Positions 14,311-21,923 of a stretch of 23,005 bases of DNA are shown one piece after another. Both the position numbers and the translations under genes were made by a program. The DNA lies in contig NZ_BDUD01000007.1 of assembly GCF_003113895.1 (NCBI RefSeq), positions 1-23,005 of the forward strand, written 5' to 3'. Source of the DNA: Nostoc commune NIES-4072 (lineage in GTDB: Bacteria; Cyanobacteriota; Cyanobacteriia; Cyanobacteriales; Nostocaceae). Position 1 is the stretch's first letter. Each line of letters opens with the position of its first letter. Under the pieces are notes generated by a model. That model saw nothing but the letters and a program-made list of their open reading frames with translations. It was not told the DNA's origin and searched no databases.

Positions 14311-14431
14311 CCTCCGCCTCGGTGACGCAATTCAGGCACTCTTCGAGATTCACGAAGCAATCCTAAATATCGAGTTCTACTCTCAAGTTGAGGGACAAAC
14401 AAATGCTTTCAACGACAGCCTTACAACGTAA
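14180..14431 (+). CDS. Small hypothetical protein
   Basis: 83 residues from the ATG at 14180, nine bases after GGAG. It begins MQQILTVEQILAILKGKEES and continues as amphipathic helices, with EYMKLEASERF and LGDAIQALFEIHEAILNIEF. It is acidic with no membrane segment. Its first 131 bases overlap the membrane ORF starting at 14053. This frame has the more protein-like composition across the overlap. Function unknown; it sits in the coupled gene run and also overlaps the following gene by 29 bases. Confidence 0.6.
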   Translation: MQQILTVEQILAILKGKEESLRMLRATPEYMKLEASERFTTSNDLRLGDAIQALFEIHEAILNIEFYSQVEGQTNAFNDSLTT

Positions 14432-14597
14432 CCACCTGTACGAATTTCGCGGTCAACAACTCCGCTACAGCCATCAGTCTAATTGTGGAGTCAATGCCCC
14501 TTTCATATTCAATGACTCCAAGGGCAGGCGTAAAGAATTAAGTCAAAACCAAGTGCAGAGGGAGGTTTTTGAACTTGTTGAGTTTTGTGAGAACTGA
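14403..14597 (+). CDS. Small hypothetical protein
   Basis: 64 residues from the ATG at 14403, which follows GAGGG by about eight bases; the frame is open from 14388 with a weaker start. It reads MLSTTALQRNHLYEFRGQQL, then RYSHQSNCGVNAPFIFND and KELSQNQVQREVFELVEF. The composition is compact and soluble. It overlaps the preceding gene by 29 bases. It is followed by a 95-base gap with a HIP1 octamer (14630-14637). Family not recognised. Confidence 0.55.
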   Translation: MLSTTALQRNHLYEFRGQQLRYSHQSNCGVNAPFIFNDSKGRRKELSQNQVQREVFELVEFCEN

Positions 14598-14692
14598 TGA
14601 TGAAGCGATTGCACCTGCCGGCAAGCTTGGCGATCGCCTAATCAGGACGTATCTCTCGCCGCAAAAACGAAAGTACACAAGGATTCTAACAA

Positions 14693-15136
14693 ATGACACT
14701 CGATTACAGAAATCCCAACGATTGGGGCAAATCGCCTCTGACTGACTCCGCCCTGAGATTAGAGCAATTCAAAGCAGAAAATCCTGAACAATGGGCAGCA
14801 AGGATTGAGGCAGATATTGAGGCACTCTCCACGCCAATATTCGAGAGTGAAGATTACCCACCCTTCACTGGGACGGAATTTCTAGCAACTCATGAAACCA
14901 TTGATGACCATCCATACTCTGCTGCATTTGGTCAATTCTTGGGTAATGGGATTGACGCGGACATTGCAAATATTTTGGCATTTGGTGAGAACCGATTTGA
15001 TTTAATTTCTGATGATTTTGATGATCCAATACGGCAATTAGCAACGAGAATTTATAGCCGATTTGAAGAGATGGGTTACTGGGATGAAGTGCCCCAAGAG
15101 TCGAGTGATATCAACTACGACTACATACCTTATTAG
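14693..15136 (+). CDS. Hypothetical acidic protein
   Basis: 147 residues, strongly acidic, starting MTLDYRNPNDWGKSPLTDSA with AAGGA ten bases before the ATG. Features are EQWAARIEADIEALS, a proline-rich centre (FESEDYPPFTGTEF), FGENRFDLISDDFDDPI and an IYSRFEEMGYWDEVP ending rich in aspartate and tyrosine. No cysteines, membrane segment or catalytic motif stand out. The next gene starts 12 bases after its stop, with the ribosome site overlapping the stop region, so they are likely one transcript. Function unknown. Confidence 0.75.
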   Translation: MTLDYRNPNDWGKSPLTDSALRLEQFKAENPEQWAARIEADIEALSTPIFESEDYPPFTGTEFLATHETIDDHPYSAAFGQFLGNGIDADIANILAFGENRFDLISDDFDDPIRQLATRIYSRFEEMGYWDEVPQESSDINYDYIPY

Positions 15137-15148
15137 GAGAATAACGCA

Positions 15149-15865
15149 ATGGATTTTGCAATACGTAATCCGGTCGTTGGTCATGCAAGCCATATTGATG
15201 AAAAAGCGCAAGCATGGGGAGGGTTTGAGTCTGATATTCTGGGCTATCTTTCCGATATAAATAAGCTCGAACAGTTCGCTGATTATGCGAATAATGCCCA
15301 AGAATTATCTGACAGACTAGAACCATTTTTGGACAATGCCAAGGTCGTCTTTGAGGCGATGGAGAAGCTGACCAAAGGACAAGTTACCTGGGTCGAACTT
15401 CGTAAACAATATGGCTCTCATGTTGCGGGTGCTATCGCCAAAATTCGCAAACTTAACTCGGAATTCGATTCGGAGATGAGTAAAATAGATGCCCAAGATA
15501 GAGCAGACCTCCTGCGAATTGACCAAAAACGTAAGCACGCTTTAACCGAAGTTGCAGCCCAATTACATCAAGATTTACAAGCAGAATTATGGCGGCATGA
15601 AAACAAGATTAGCGGCATCGAAAATAGGCAAGTTGTACAAGCAGAAAGACAAGCAATCACAACAGGACTGAGAGAGAAACGCCAACAACTTTTAGCCCGT
15701 GCGAGGTATGGCTCACGGGCATTAGAACCGAATCAAACACCCCAGGAAATCATACCAGTTACTAGCCAAAATCATGCACCAGCATCAAGTGTTTCTGCAA
15801 CAGGAACAGTTCGCGGTTGGGGTGCGATGTTAGGTAACTTGTGGCAGAAGTTAGGCGATAGATAA
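15149..15865 (+). CDS. Coiled-coil hypothetical protein
   Basis: 238 residues, preceded by TTAGGAGAATAAC, a strong ribosome site. Residues about 30-100 are helical with a repeated acidic pattern (INKLEQFADYANNAQELSDR). Residues about 105-190 form a long charged coiled coil (EMSKIDAQDRADLLRIDQKR, ITTGLREKRQQLLARA). The tail is low-complexity (PVTSQNHAPASSVSATG) and ends with WGAMLGNLWQKLGDR, possibly an amphipathic membrane-contact helix. A scaffold or adaptor role next to the membrane proteins that follow is plausible but unproven. No named family recognised. Confidence 0.78.
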   Translation: MDFAIRNPVVGHASHIDEKAQAWGGFESDILGYLSDINKLEQFADYANNAQELSDRLEPFLDNAKVVFEAMEKLTKGQVTWVELRKQYGSHVAGAIAKIRKLNSEFDSEMSKIDAQDRADLLRIDQKRKHALTEVAAQLHQDLQAELWRHENKISGIENRQVVQAERQAITTGLREKRQQLLARARYGSRALEPNQTPQEIIPVTSQNHAPASSVSATGTVRGWGAMLGNLWQKLGDR

Positions 15866-15890
15866 CTATTAGTTGAAAGGACACAGGCTG

Positions 15891-16427
15891 ATGCTAGTAA
15901 GGAAACGAAATGAAGATCCTCATAGCGTCAGCCCTTTTTCATTTGAAGGGCTGGCACAGAAATCACAACAACAACAACCAGAACAACCACAACCATTACC
16001 AGAGAACAACAGAGGTAGAACATTTAGACGTGCTGGTAACGCTTGTGAAATTATTGCTGGCAGTTGTTTAAATTCGGCAGTGATTTTCACCTTTCATTTA
16101 TTGCAAGTTCACCCAGTTGGAATGTTCTTAGCTGTGGGTACTGCACACCTGTATTTTACTGCCACTGCAACAGGTGAAGGGTTTAATAATTTTGTCACTA
16201 ATTTAATGACTGGTTGCAGTGCTTCATGTGCGTTATTGTGTGCGCTTTCCGACCCGTTGGGTGAGTGGAATGAAGCGAGAACTTCTACACAAACAGCTAA
16301 TACTTCAATTGAAAAGGTGTATCAGCCAAAAACTGCTGAATCTTCAAGTTGGATGGATGGTGCAGGAGTGGGCATATTTCTAGCGATATTAATGATTTTT
16401 CTATTTGGTGGCAGGAGAAGTAAATGA
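15891..16427 (+). CDS. Membrane protein with four hydrophobic segments
   Basis: 178 residues from the ATG at 15891; a TTG at 15873 would add six. The N-terminus is polar and glutamine/proline-rich (KSQQQQPEQPQPLPENN). Predicted membrane segments are near residues 51-71 (IIAGSCLNSAVIFTFHLL), 76-94 (PVGMFLAVGTAHLYF), 101-120 (FVTNLMTGCSASCALLCAL) and 157-174 (AGVGIFLAILMIFLFGG), ending in RRSK. AAAGGA precedes the start. It overlaps the following ATPase gene by four bases (ATGA), so the two are translationally coupled and probably form a membrane complex. Confidence 0.78.
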   Translation: MLVRKRNEDPHSVSPFSFEGLAQKSQQQQPEQPQPLPENNRGRTFRRAGNACEIIAGSCLNSAVIFTFHLLQVHPVGMFLAVGTAHLYFTATATGEGFNNFVTNLMTGCSASCALLCALSDPLGEWNEARTSTQTANTSIEKVYQPKTAESSSWMDGAGVGIFLAILMIFLFGGRRSK

Positions 16428-17671
16428 ATTATTTAAGTGACAAACATAAAACTTTATCAGAGTCGCAACAATCGGGTTTAATGCTGTGGTTTGGTCGCCT
16501 ACCAATGGATAAGAAAGCTGTTGCCATTGGGTTGAGTTTGACCGTGGGTATTGGCTCGGCAGCGATGGCATGGCAGGGAACGAGCAGTGACAGAATTTAT
16601 TTCTGCATTAAAACCCCAAAGAAAACATTGGTATGTCAGGACAAAGATAACCGTCCTTTTCGCATGACCCCTTTTTATTGGTCACAATGGCAGTTAGAAG
16701 GAATGCCGCGCCAAGTAGTGCGTGACCCAGCTATGGGCGTTAATGGGCTGGTGAAAGCGACTAACCAATACAAGCCTTTTTGGGCGTTTGGGGGATTCCT
16801 GGGGTTTGCGCTTGCTGGGTGGATGCTGCGCCACTGCCAAGATGAGGAGAAGCAGAGAGCAGTTTTTGAAGACATAGCCCAAAAACGGGATGCTGCAAAA
16901 GCAGAGATGGCCGCACGTTCCGAGCTACTAGAGAGTTACCGAGATGTTGCGATCGCAGAAGTTCAACTGCAAGCCGATTTGGATTTAATCGCCAATGACC
17001 GCACTGTGGATATCCAAAAAGCAGAGATTTACGCCAACACGGAAATTGAAGTTACCCAAATGGAGGCAACTGATGCCATTTTTGAGGCGCAAACGGCTGG
17101 GATGACCGAGGAACAGAAGGCAGATTACATTAAGCAGCTACGGGAGACGAAAACGCCTTACTTGCAAGGGAGTCAGACTTTAGCGGGGACGATTGACCCC
17201 AACGATAAGGTTACTGGGGGAGAACAGCCGGCGATTGCAGACAGTGACAAATATCGCTGGATCAAAAACACCATCGGCTACCCCACTTTGATATTTGGTG
17301 GCATGGGTGCGGGGAAGTCGTGGACTACCAGAGAGATTATTTGGAAGAAAGTACAAGCTGGGTGGAACATCGTAGCGCTTGACCCTCACGGAACTGAGGT
17401 TGAATGGCGAGGTGTGCGGCTGATTACTGGCTACAAAGAAATAGCCGATTTCATGCAATGGTACATGGATGAAATGCGCCAGCGCTATGAAGATTACCGC
17501 AAGAGTGGATTAACAGAGGAGCAATGGACAGAACAATTACGAGCATCGGGCAAGATGCTATCAGTTATCTGTGAAGAATTTACAACGAGGAAACCCGACG
17601 GCGCTCGTAGCCCATTGATTGATTTGACTGCCGTTGATATTTATCCGCTCACACAGATCAGTCTTAGTTAG
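16424..17671 (+). CDS. Membrane-anchored FtsK/TraG-like ATPase, C-terminally truncated
   Basis: 415 residues. Two membrane segments (about 31-50 and 117-136) flank a small extracytoplasmic domain with three cysteines near its edges. A charged coiled coil follows (about 138-240), then an ATPase core: TLIFGGMGAGKSWTT with Walker A 292-299, VALDPHG (318-323) as seen in HerA/TraD-type motors, and LSVICEEFTT (379-388) as Walker B with glutamate in the aspartate position. Reading then stops resembling an ATPase after about residue 388 and ends at 415, whereas such motors need about 150-200 more residues. The last 111 bases overlap an opposing gene. Probably a coupling-type or DNA-translocating ATPase inactivated by a rearrangement near 17585-17620. 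Confidence 0.75.
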   Translation: MNYLSDKHKTLSESQQSGLMLWFGRLPMDKKAVAIGLSLTVGIGSAAMAWQGTSSDRIYFCIKTPKKTLVCQDKDNRPFRMTPFYWSQWQLEGMPRQVVRDPAMGVNGLVKATNQYKPFWAFGGFLGFALAGWMLRHCQDEEKQRAVFEDIAQKRDAAKAEMAARSELLESYRDVAIAEVQLQADLDLIANDRTVDIQKAEIYANTEIEVTQMEATDAIFEAQTAGMTEEQKADYIKQLRETKTPYLQGSQTLAGTIDPNDKVTGGEQPAIADSDKYRWIKNTIGYPTLIFGGMGAGKSWTTREIIWKKVQAGWNIVALDPHGTEVEWRGVRLITGYKEIADFMQWYMDEMRQRYEDYRKSGLTEEQWTEQLRASGKMLSVICEEFTTRKPDGARSPLIDLTAVDIYPLTQISLS

Positions 17672-18091
17672 CCCCTGTTTAGCATCATGATCAGAATATG
17701 AGAATTTGATTTTGCCTCTGGGTATGTCCTCTACCCTCTCTCTGAGAGATGATAACCCCGCGTTAATAAGAGCTTGCCGTAGCCCATCGATTTCTGTTCT
17801 GAGCGAGTTAATCTCATCATTGAATTCCCTTTGTTGCTCGGCTACGGTCGCCTCTAAACCATCTATTTCAGTGGCTTTTACCTTAAGCTGTTTTACCTCT
17901 TGTTCAAGGTTCTCTGGCATCACTTCAATCGGAATATTGCCCTCTAAATAATGCTCAAGTATAATTGTGAGAGCTTGAGACGCTTTCTTTATTTTGTGTG
18001 TTTTCATCCACTTCTCTAAACTAGCGTAGAGGCTGAAGTCAAGGTATGCCGTCACTTTAGCGTGGTTATCTAACCAGTCTTTAGTAGCCAT
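17561..18091 (-). CDS. RHH-like coiled-coil DNA-binding protein, 3' end possibly rearranged
   Basis: 176 residues. An RHH-like N-terminus (KVTAYLDFSLYASLEKWMKT, then KASQALTIILEHYL, about 12-50) is followed by a long coiled coil (about 60-115: EQEVKQLKVKATEIDGLEA, FNDEINSLRTEIDGLRQAL). The C-terminal segment LTKTDLCERININGSQINQW resembles an HTH as in other cyanobacterial proteins of this layout. The last dozen residues (GFPRCKFFTDN) lie opposite ATPase coding sequence, so the true C-terminus may be lost. Four AGTAA-N-TTACT palindromes upstream (18174-18451) are plausible binding sites. A DNA-organising or partition-like role is inference; no ParA-type partner is adjacent. Confidence 0.72.
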   Translation of the reverse strand: MATKDWLDNHAKVTAYLDFSLYASLEKWMKTHKIKKASQALTIILEHYLEGNIPIEVMPENLEQEVKQLKVKATEIDGLEATVAEQQREFNDEINSLRTEIDGLRQALINAGLSSLRERVEDIPRGKIKFSYSDHDAKQGLTKTDLCERININGSQINQWATSAVGFPRCKFFTDN

Positions 18092-18173
18092 ATATTGCTT
18101 GTTCTATATTGGTAATTTAAAGTCAATTACGTTAAATTTAAAACAATATTATTGTCATATACTGCTGTGTTAA

Positions 18174-18451
18174 TAGTAATTTACTAATACACGTTGGCAG
18201 CTTACTGCATAAGGTTAAGAAAACTAAAGTAAGTTACTAAAATTAAAAAGTGTCTGACTATAAACGTCTAAACCATAATTGGTGTCTGACCTAGATGGAA
18301 TAAGGCAAGCACTGTGGAGCTATTATAAATTAAGTAATTTACAGCAGTAGATAAATTAAGGTACAGTCAGATAATTATTTAAATAAGTTGATTGTTTTAA
18401 TATACTTATAGTTTATTAGTATATTAAAGCAACTTAACCAAGTAAGTTACT
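18174..18451. promoter_or_regulatory. Four AGTAA-N-TTACT palindromes in an AT-rich region
   Basis: Sites are at 18174-18186 (TAGTAATTTACTA), 18228-18238 (AGTAAGTTACT), 18333-18342 (AGTAATTTAC, one arm shortened) and 18441-18451 (AGTAAGTTACT). Centres are 53, 105 and 108 bases apart, near whole multiples of a helical turn. An additional 11-base inverted repeat TTTAATATACT/AGTATATTAAA is at 18396-18428. No gene is supported in 18092-18605. Confidence 0.6.
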
Positions 18452-18605
18452 ATCGCCTAAACCCAGATACAGAGCGGGTGTTATCTCAATCGTGGTTGGT
18501 GGTAGCACAACTGGAGTGAGAGGGCAGGCGATCGCTGTCACTACCACAACAGACAGCGCAGTTATTAGAATGAGATAGCCTAGCAATGCTTTTAGAAGGG
18601 GGATA

Positions 18606-18821
18606 ATGAGTCAGTCAGCAATCATTACCGCATCGCCAGATGTGATGAGTGGTACGCCAGTCTTCGCAGGAACGCGAGTACCTGTGCAAACCCTGCTGGA
18701 TTATTTGAAGGCGGGAGATTCCATTGATGATTTTCTAGAGGGATTTCCCACAGTGAAGCGAGAACAGGTGATTGCTTTTCTGGAAGCCGCACAAGCGCAG
18801 ATTGTGAAGCTGGTTGCATAG
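18606..18821 (+). CDS. DUF433 antitoxin
   Basis: 71-residue DUF433 protein. The diagnostic stretch is VMSGTPVFAGTRVPVQTLLD, followed by YLKAGDSIDDFLEGFPTV and REQVIAFLEAA. DUF433 proteins have a short winged-HTH-like fold and are paired with DUF5615 PIN-like toxins in cyanobacteria, where they are taken to neutralise the toxin and repress the operon. The ATG at 18606 is preceded by AGGGGG at good spacing. The toxin start is one base after the stop, so the two are coupled. Length is normal for the family. Confidence 0.93.
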   Translation: MSQSAIITASPDVMSGTPVFAGTRVPVQTLLDYLKAGDSIDDFLEGFPTVKREQVIAFLEAAQAQIVKLVA

Positions 18822-18822
18822 T

Positions 18823-19143
18823 GTGAATATTTTGATTGACGAGTGTATTGACCGAAGACTGGCAAGGCAGTTGTCTGGACACATTGTTAAAACGGTGCCG
18901 CAGATGGGTTGGGCTGGCATCAAAGATGGAGAACTTTTGCGTTTAGCCGAAATTGAGTTTGACGTGTTTATTACGGTAGATCGGAATCTGCCATTTCAGC
19001 AAAATTTGGCAATTCTAGATTTAGCTGTTTTGGTGTTGCAAGCACCATCGAATCGATTAGCAGATATAGAAGTGCTGATTCCTAAAATTTTGGCAATTGT
19101 TGACACCGTACCAAAGGGTACAGCAACGGTAGTGAGTGAATAA
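18823..19143 (+). CDS. DUF5615 family PIN-like toxin
   Basis: 106 residues from the GTG at 18823; a TTG at 18814 would add three and overlap the antitoxin stop. It begins MNILIDECIDRRLARQLSG, with the first conserved acids of the PIN-like fold (Asp, Glu), then WAGIKDGELLRLAEIEFDVF and ITVDRNLPFQQNL with the third acid. This is the usual DUF5615 layout, predicted RNase activity in the Mut7-C/PIN-like superfamily. Forms a toxin-antitoxin operon with the DUF433 gene and probably stabilises the plasmid. It ends 37 bases from a convergent gene. Confidence 0.9.
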   Translation: MNILIDECIDRRLARQLSGHIVKTVPQMGWAGIKDGELLRLAEIEFDVFITVDRNLPFQQNLAILDLAVLVLQAPSNRLADIEVLIPKILAIVDTVPKGTATVVSE

Positions 19144-19180
19144 AATCTCATCTAGGTATTGAGTCAAAGCTCTAGCAGTC

Positions 19181-19564
19181 TCAGTTGTCGGTGCTTAACG
19201 TAACCACGCTTCCTGCAATCACTTTCCAGTTGTTTTCAAATAGCTTCCAAACCCTGAGATAGCGGAATTTGCCATCAATTTCTTGCCCTAAATAGTTTCC
19301 TAGTATCTCTACCGTGACGGCAACAACAACGTCGTCTCCGACCATGTTTAGCATTAGATCACTTGATTCAAGTGTATGCAGGTTGATGTTTCCCGAACGG
19401 TAATTTTCCAGATCCATCGCTTTGGTTGCCGTTTCGCCACTAGGCCCGTTAAACAGAAGCTCATCGTGAAGCAGTTGATCCAAAAGTTCCACGTTATTGG
19501 TTTTCATTGCTAAGAGGAGTTTTTTCTCGTTATCGATGACCTGGGCTTTGTGGGTGGCATCCAT
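19181..19564 (-). CDS. NTF2-like (SnoaL/DUF4440) family protein
   Basis: 127 residues with the cone-shaped NTF2-like pattern: an N-terminal helix (IDNEKKLLLAMKTNNVELLD), LLHDELLFNGPSGE, a central strand region VVVAVTVEILGNYLGQ, and the C-terminal FRYLRVWKLFENNWKVIAGS. This matches DUF4440/SnoaL-like proteins of about 125 residues. Many are small-molecule binding or isomerase proteins, others have unknown roles; no substrate can be inferred. The ATG at 19564 has a weak ribosome site. Looks like chromosomal cargo, because it has no link to plasmid functions and is isolated between convergent and divergent genes. Confidence 0.85.
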   Translation of the reverse strand: MDATHKAQVIDNEKKLLLAMKTNNVELLDQLLHDELLFNGPSGETATKAMDLENYRSGNINLHTLESSDLMLNMVGDDVVVAVTVEILGNYLGQEIDGKFRYLRVWKLFENNWKVIAGSVVTLSTDN

Positions 19565-19795
19565 GATGTTTGTTGTTGAATTTGACCCTAGATGAGTTCA
19601 TGGTACAGGGTGTGAAGCAAGCGTTCAAGGGTGGCTAGATTATACCTGCAATTGGTCAACGTGCTGCAAGCATAAGCAGGTTTAATCAGCCAACGGTATC
19701 ATGCGGGTTGTAGCGATTGCGATTGATAAGTTGGAATTGATGGGCAGCGATCGCTTTCGTGACGCTAACGGAGTTACAATACTTTGGGTCATCAG

Positions 19796-19821
19796 TTACA
19801 CGTTTGTCAGGAAACGTGTAA
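19796..19821. other. Xer/dif-like recombination core site
   Basis: TTACACGTTT (19796-19805), six-base spacer GTCAGG, then the perfect inverted arm AAACGTGTAA (19812-19821). Two ten-base arms around a six-base asymmetric centre is the layout of tyrosine-recombinase core sites. It ends 20 bases before the recombinase ATG. Could alternatively be an operator of that gene. Confidence 0.5.
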
Positions 19822-19840
19822 TCCCATTAAGATCACAAAA

Positions 19841-20392
19841 ATGAAAGTAGACGGCAACGGACAAGGCAAAATATTAACCCAAGACGAACTAAAGCGATTA
19901 TTCACGGAGGGATTTCTCACTCCCCGCGATCGCGCTCTGTTTGGAATTTGCCTGTTCACTGGTTGTCGCGTATCAGAAGCACTAGCACTCCAGACGACTG
20001 ATATCAAATCTGGTGCTATCACTTTTCGCAAGTCTACCACCAAAGGCAAGCATAAAACCCGGATTGTGGACATCCCACCAGCACTAGCCGCAATGCTAGG
20101 CGAGTACCAACTAAAACCGGGGGCAATGTTCCCAGGTATGCGCGGTGTAACTGAACGTCTGACCCGATTCATGGCAGACAAGATTTTACGAGATGCCTGC
20201 AAGCGGATTGGGGTTGAGGGAGTCAGCACCCATTCGTTTAGGCGAACTGCCCTCACGCAGATGTCGAGCGCCGGGATACCTTTGAGAACTATTCAAGAAA
20301 TTTCAGGTCACAGTGACCTGGGGACATTGCAGCGTTATCTGGAGGTTACGCCAGAGCAGAAGCGAAAGGCGGTTTCGGTGATTGGGTTTTAG
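19841..20392 (+). CDS. Small tyrosine recombinase (catalytic domain only)
   Basis: 183 residues from the ATG at 19841; a TTG at 19784 would add 19 but would run through the palindromic core site. Catalytic residues are complete: Arg43 in TGCRVSEALALQ, a lysine-rich beta-hairpin (STTKGKHKTR), His131 and Arg134 in STHSFRRTAL, His157 in EISGHSDLG and Tyr166 in TLQRYLEV. The usual N-terminal arm-binding SAM-like domain is missing or very short, as in a group of cyanobacterial plasmid integrases. Likely resolves plasmid multimers using the inverted site directly upstream, or integrates the plasmid. It ends 11 bases from a convergent gene. Confidence 0.9.
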   Translation: MKVDGNGQGKILTQDELKRLFTEGFLTPRDRALFGICLFTGCRVSEALALQTTDIKSGAITFRKSTTKGKHKTRIVDIPPALAAMLGEYQLKPGAMFPGMRGVTERLTRFMADKILRDACKRIGVEGVSTHSFRRTALTQMSSAGIPLRTIQEISGHSDLGTLQRYLEVTPEQKRKAVSVIGF

Positions 20393-20403
20393 CCTATGGG
20401 ATA

Positions 20404-21000
20404 TCAAGTTGCATCAGCCTGATTATCTAAAGCTTCCCACTCATCTAAAGAAATTTGAAACTCTTTATAAACTTCTTCCATTGCTAACTGTTCGGTTTCA
20501 AAATAACCAATTTCTGAAATTTCTCCAGATGGCGAGATATCGAAACGGTAAAATCCCGAATCTGTTGTATAGTGAACAATTCTAATTTCTTGAGGCAAAG
20601 GTGATTCTGTTCTTATTCCATCTATATATGAATAACGAAATATAGTTCCAGTACGTTGATGATTTGAATTAAAAAAAACACGATGCTTAGTCACAGGGGA
20701 GCGCTGCTTAAATAATTCTAAAAGTTCAAAAAACACATCACAAGCTTTTGCTTCGTCTCCAACTTCTTTAAGAATAATATTTTTCCATCCGGCTGTTGAT
20801 TCAGACCATTTATAAGATCGAGCTACCCAGTCATGGAACTGCCTGAATGGAGGTATTTCTTCTTCAACCAAAATATGATTTTCTGCTAGTGCAAAATCAT
20901 AGCCACAAATAAAGCCTAGTAATGCAGTTATGGAACGCTGACCTAAATACATTCCGGGTCTTTGTTTTATCCTTTCTAAAAGCTTATAAATATTTTTCAT
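20404..21000 (-). CDS. Hypothetical protein, immunity-like family
   Basis: 198 residues, starting MKNIYKLLERIKQRPGMYLG, a start I associate with a family of uncharacterised cyanobacterial proteins (RPxMYLG motif). It continues with ALLGFICGYDFALAENH, FHDWVARSYKWSESTAGWKN and ACDVFFELLELFKQ, then a beta-rich half (VFFNSNHQRTGTIFRYSYID, IVHYTTDSGFYRFDISPSG). Such stand-alone proteins are sometimes thought to be immunity proteins of polymorphic toxins, but no toxin gene is present. No membrane segment. Upstream is a 359-base region with a possible gene remnant. Confidence 0.78.
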   Translation of the reverse strand: MKNIYKLLERIKQRPGMYLGQRSITALLGFICGYDFALAENHILVEEEIPPFRQFHDWVARSYKWSESTAGWKNIILKEVGDEAKACDVFFELLELFKQRSPVTKHRVFFNSNHQRTGTIFRYSYIDGIRTESPLPQEIRIVHYTTDSGFYRFDISPSGEISEIGYFETEQLAMEEVYKEFQISLDEWEALDNQADAT

Positions 21001-21188
21001 ATTTCTTATGCAGTCGTGTTAGAAGACGGGCATCTATAAAATATTATTTGATTTTTACAAACTTCAAAAAATCCCCGTAATTCTACTAAACAGGTGCTTG
21101 GTCGAACCTCAAGAAATGCTTGCAGTAGAATAATTTTCGTTTTCAGAAAATATCGTTTCTTACTTTCTACTTAATCGCTAAAATAAAT

Positions 21189-21314
21189 TTAGCTTTCTAC
21201 TTGTTCAACTAGAGGTTGATAAGATAAACTTTTGATATCTACTTCATCATGATTTAGAATCCATATATCTGGCAGTGTGGCTTTTATGGCTTGGGCTGCG
21301 ACGTTTTTTGACAA
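21189..21314 (-). pseudogene. Small ORF or gene remnant
   Basis: Reading minus from a TTG at 21314 gives 41 codons ending at 21189-21191: LSKNVAAQAIKATLPDIWIL, then NHDEVDIKSLSYQPLVEQVES. Composition and helix pattern look like real protein, but there is no ATG or ribosome site, and two stop codons precede it. Most likely the 3' end of a lost gene. GCTAAA/TTTAGC at the stop could form a small hairpin. The rest of 21001-21359 shows nothing I can support. Confidence 0.35.
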
Positions 21315-21359
21315 TTATTATTTGGTGTTTGTATGGCATCAACAGCAGAAACTATTTAA

Positions 21360-21923
21360 TTAATCTCTATCAATTGGGATTTTTAACCAATCACTCAATT
21401 CATCTGCTAACCAGTCTAGGTCAGCCTCAGATACAATAGGAGAGCTAGAAATACTATATTTATTTTCTCCTGCCCAAATAATAATTTCGGGTTCAATTAT
21501 AATACCACCATCATTAGGAGAACTAGATTTTATATGACGTTTAGTACGTTCTAATTTATTAATATTATTTTTCTGACTGGGGGTTGCTTGAGTCATGATA
21601 AATCCTGAAATTTCATGAGTTAACGAAATTTGTTGTTGATCGATTTTGATCCGTGTATTTTGAAACAGGATTCCGCATATTACCCATAACATTGCTATAC
21701 TAAAACCCCACCAAGGAATAGAGAATAAAGCTAGAAAAATTTTATTGGGCAAATCAACCCAATAAATACCCAATACAAGAAATGCCAAAGGTATACTAGA
21801 AATCATAAACATTACACCAAAAATAGTTAAACTCATATAACTTCTAAGTCCGGCTGGAGGAATAATAATTTCTAAAAAATCTTCGTTTTTTATTAGTACT
21901 ATTTTACTTGATGATTTTTCCAT
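21360..21923 (-). CDS. Hypothetical membrane protein
   Basis: 187 residues. After a 25-residue cytoplasmic start (KIVLIKNEDFLEIIIPPAG) there are two membrane segments, about 31-53 (LTIFGVMFMISSIPLAFLVL) and 61-86 (KIFLALFSIPWWGFSIAMLW), then a soluble beta-rich domain (TRIKIDQQQISLTHEIS, IIIEPEIIIWAGENKYSISS) ending ADLDWLADELSDWLKIP. The strand pattern after a membrane hairpin recalls PH-like domains attached to the membrane, often found near cyanobacterial kinases; function unknown. The C-terminal helix motif DLDWLADELSDWL is typical of that group as I remember it. No partner gene is adjacent. Confidence 0.77.
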   Translation of the reverse strand: MEKSSSKIVLIKNEDFLEIIIPPAGLRSYMSLTIFGVMFMISSIPLAFLVLGIYWVDLPNKIFLALFSIPWWGFSIAMLWVICGILFQNTRIKIDQQQISLTHEISGFIMTQATPSQKNNINKLERTKRHIKSSSPNDGGIIIEPEIIIWAGENKYSISSSPIVSEADLDWLADELSDWLKIPIDRD

